NCBI GenBank assembly: GCA_959018755.1
Contig: CAUEMA010000033.1
Span: forward strand, 1-6,277
Direction: 5' to 3'
Length of the DNA: 6,277 nt
Source: an uncultured Collinsella sp.
Lineage (GTDB): Bacteria; Actinomycetota; Coriobacteriia; Coriobacteriales; Coriobacteriaceae
Shown piece by piece: positions 6,167 to 6,277 of this stretch; position 1 is the first letter of the stretch; every line of letters begins with the position of its first letter. Below the pieces are notes generated by a model. That model made no database searches and was not told the origin of the DNA. It saw only the letters and a program-made list of their open reading frames with translations. The translations under genes were made by a program, and so were the position numbers.

Positions 6167-6277
6167 TTACCCTATCGGTGCGCGGCGTCTATAGCTCGCC
6201 CAGCGGAAGAGTTCACGGACGAGGGCCGGGGTGCCTGCCTTGTTTTGAGAAGTGGGCTCCGCGAACTTCTCAAAACA
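6167..6277 (-). CDS. Possible C-terminal 36 residues of an off-window gene
   Basis: A minus-strand frame enters at the right edge and ends at TAA 6167-6169. It encodes a plausible mixed, Arg-rich C-terminus with TPALVRELFRWASYRRRAPIG at its end. I do not recognise it. Against it: the frame is short, GC-rich DNA is often open by chance, and a perfect inverted repeat lies inside it. If real, the gene ends 66 nt before the 162-aa gene. If not, 6102-6277 is an intergenic region with the promoter and the inverted repeat. Confidence 0.25.
   Translation of the reverse strand, partial: CFEKFAEPTSQNKAGTPALVRELFRWASYRRRAPIG
6241..6277. repeat. Perfect 13-bp inverted repeat at the window edge
   Basis: TGTTTTGAGAAGT (6241-6253) and ACTTCTCAAAACA (6265-6277) are exact reverse complements around an 11-nt G/C-rich loop. 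The symmetry runs to the last base and may continue outside. Neither strand shows a T-run inside the window, so it is not a textbook intrinsic terminator as seen. It could be a repeated intergenic palindrome, a bidirectional terminator cut by the edge, or part of a mobile element. Confidence 0.7.

Noticed and set aside
6186..6240. tRNA-like string TAGCTCgcccAGCGGAAGAG
   Set aside because: It resembles a D-arm, but no T-loop GTTCGA motif, anticodon stem or acceptor pairing follows.
1..6277. CRISPR arrays, insertion sequences, phage genes, riboswitches
   Set aside because: No regularly spaced repeats, transposase or phage motifs, or recognisable riboswitch were seen on either strand.

Overview
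The window looks like chromosomal DNA from a gut actinobacterium of the Coriobacteriia, most likely Collinsella. That is an inference from the fairly high GC, the strongly G/C-ending codons, the mannose-family PTS and the GntR/UTRA regulators. No rRNA or other taxonomic marker is present. Every gene I can support is on the minus strand, so transcription runs from high to low coordinates.

Reading in the direction of transcription: (a) 6277-6102 holds a possible C-terminal coding tail of an off-window gene, a perfect 13-bp inverted repeat at the very edge, and a probable promoter. (b) 6101-5613 encodes a small unrecognised 162-aa protein. (c) 5574-4109 encodes two adjacent, diverged GntR-family regulators with UTRA effector domains. 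Their genes overlap by 16 nt and are probably translationally coupled. (d) 4108-3916 is an AT-rich intergenic control region. It contains a palindrome of the GntR/UTRA operator type (TGTATATACA core), a second, different near-palindrome (TGGTAT-CAA-ATACTA), a 33-bp-spaced repeat of part of that motif, and a candidate promoter. (e) 3915-1 is a catabolic operon: two SIS-domain sugar-phosphate enzymes, then PTS EIIA, EIIB and the first 204 residues of EIIC of the mannose/sorbose family. The EIID gene is expected just beyond the left edge.

The best reading of the operon is uptake and breakdown of Amadori (glycated amino acid) compounds. The PTS would import and 6-phosphorylate a sugar-amine adduct such as fructoselysine or glucoselysine. 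The two SIS enzymes would then split the phosphorylated adducts into a hexose phosphate and an amino acid. The evidence is that the 353-aa enzyme strongly resembles fructoselysine-6-phosphate deglycase FrlB at its C-terminus, and that two SIS deglycases plus a mannose-type PTS is the make-up of the Salmonella gfr system. No FrlD-type kinase is seen, as expected if the PTS phosphorylates the substrate. Substrate identity is inference. The regulators differ from the Salmonella arrangement: two UTRA repressors here, a LevR-type activator there.
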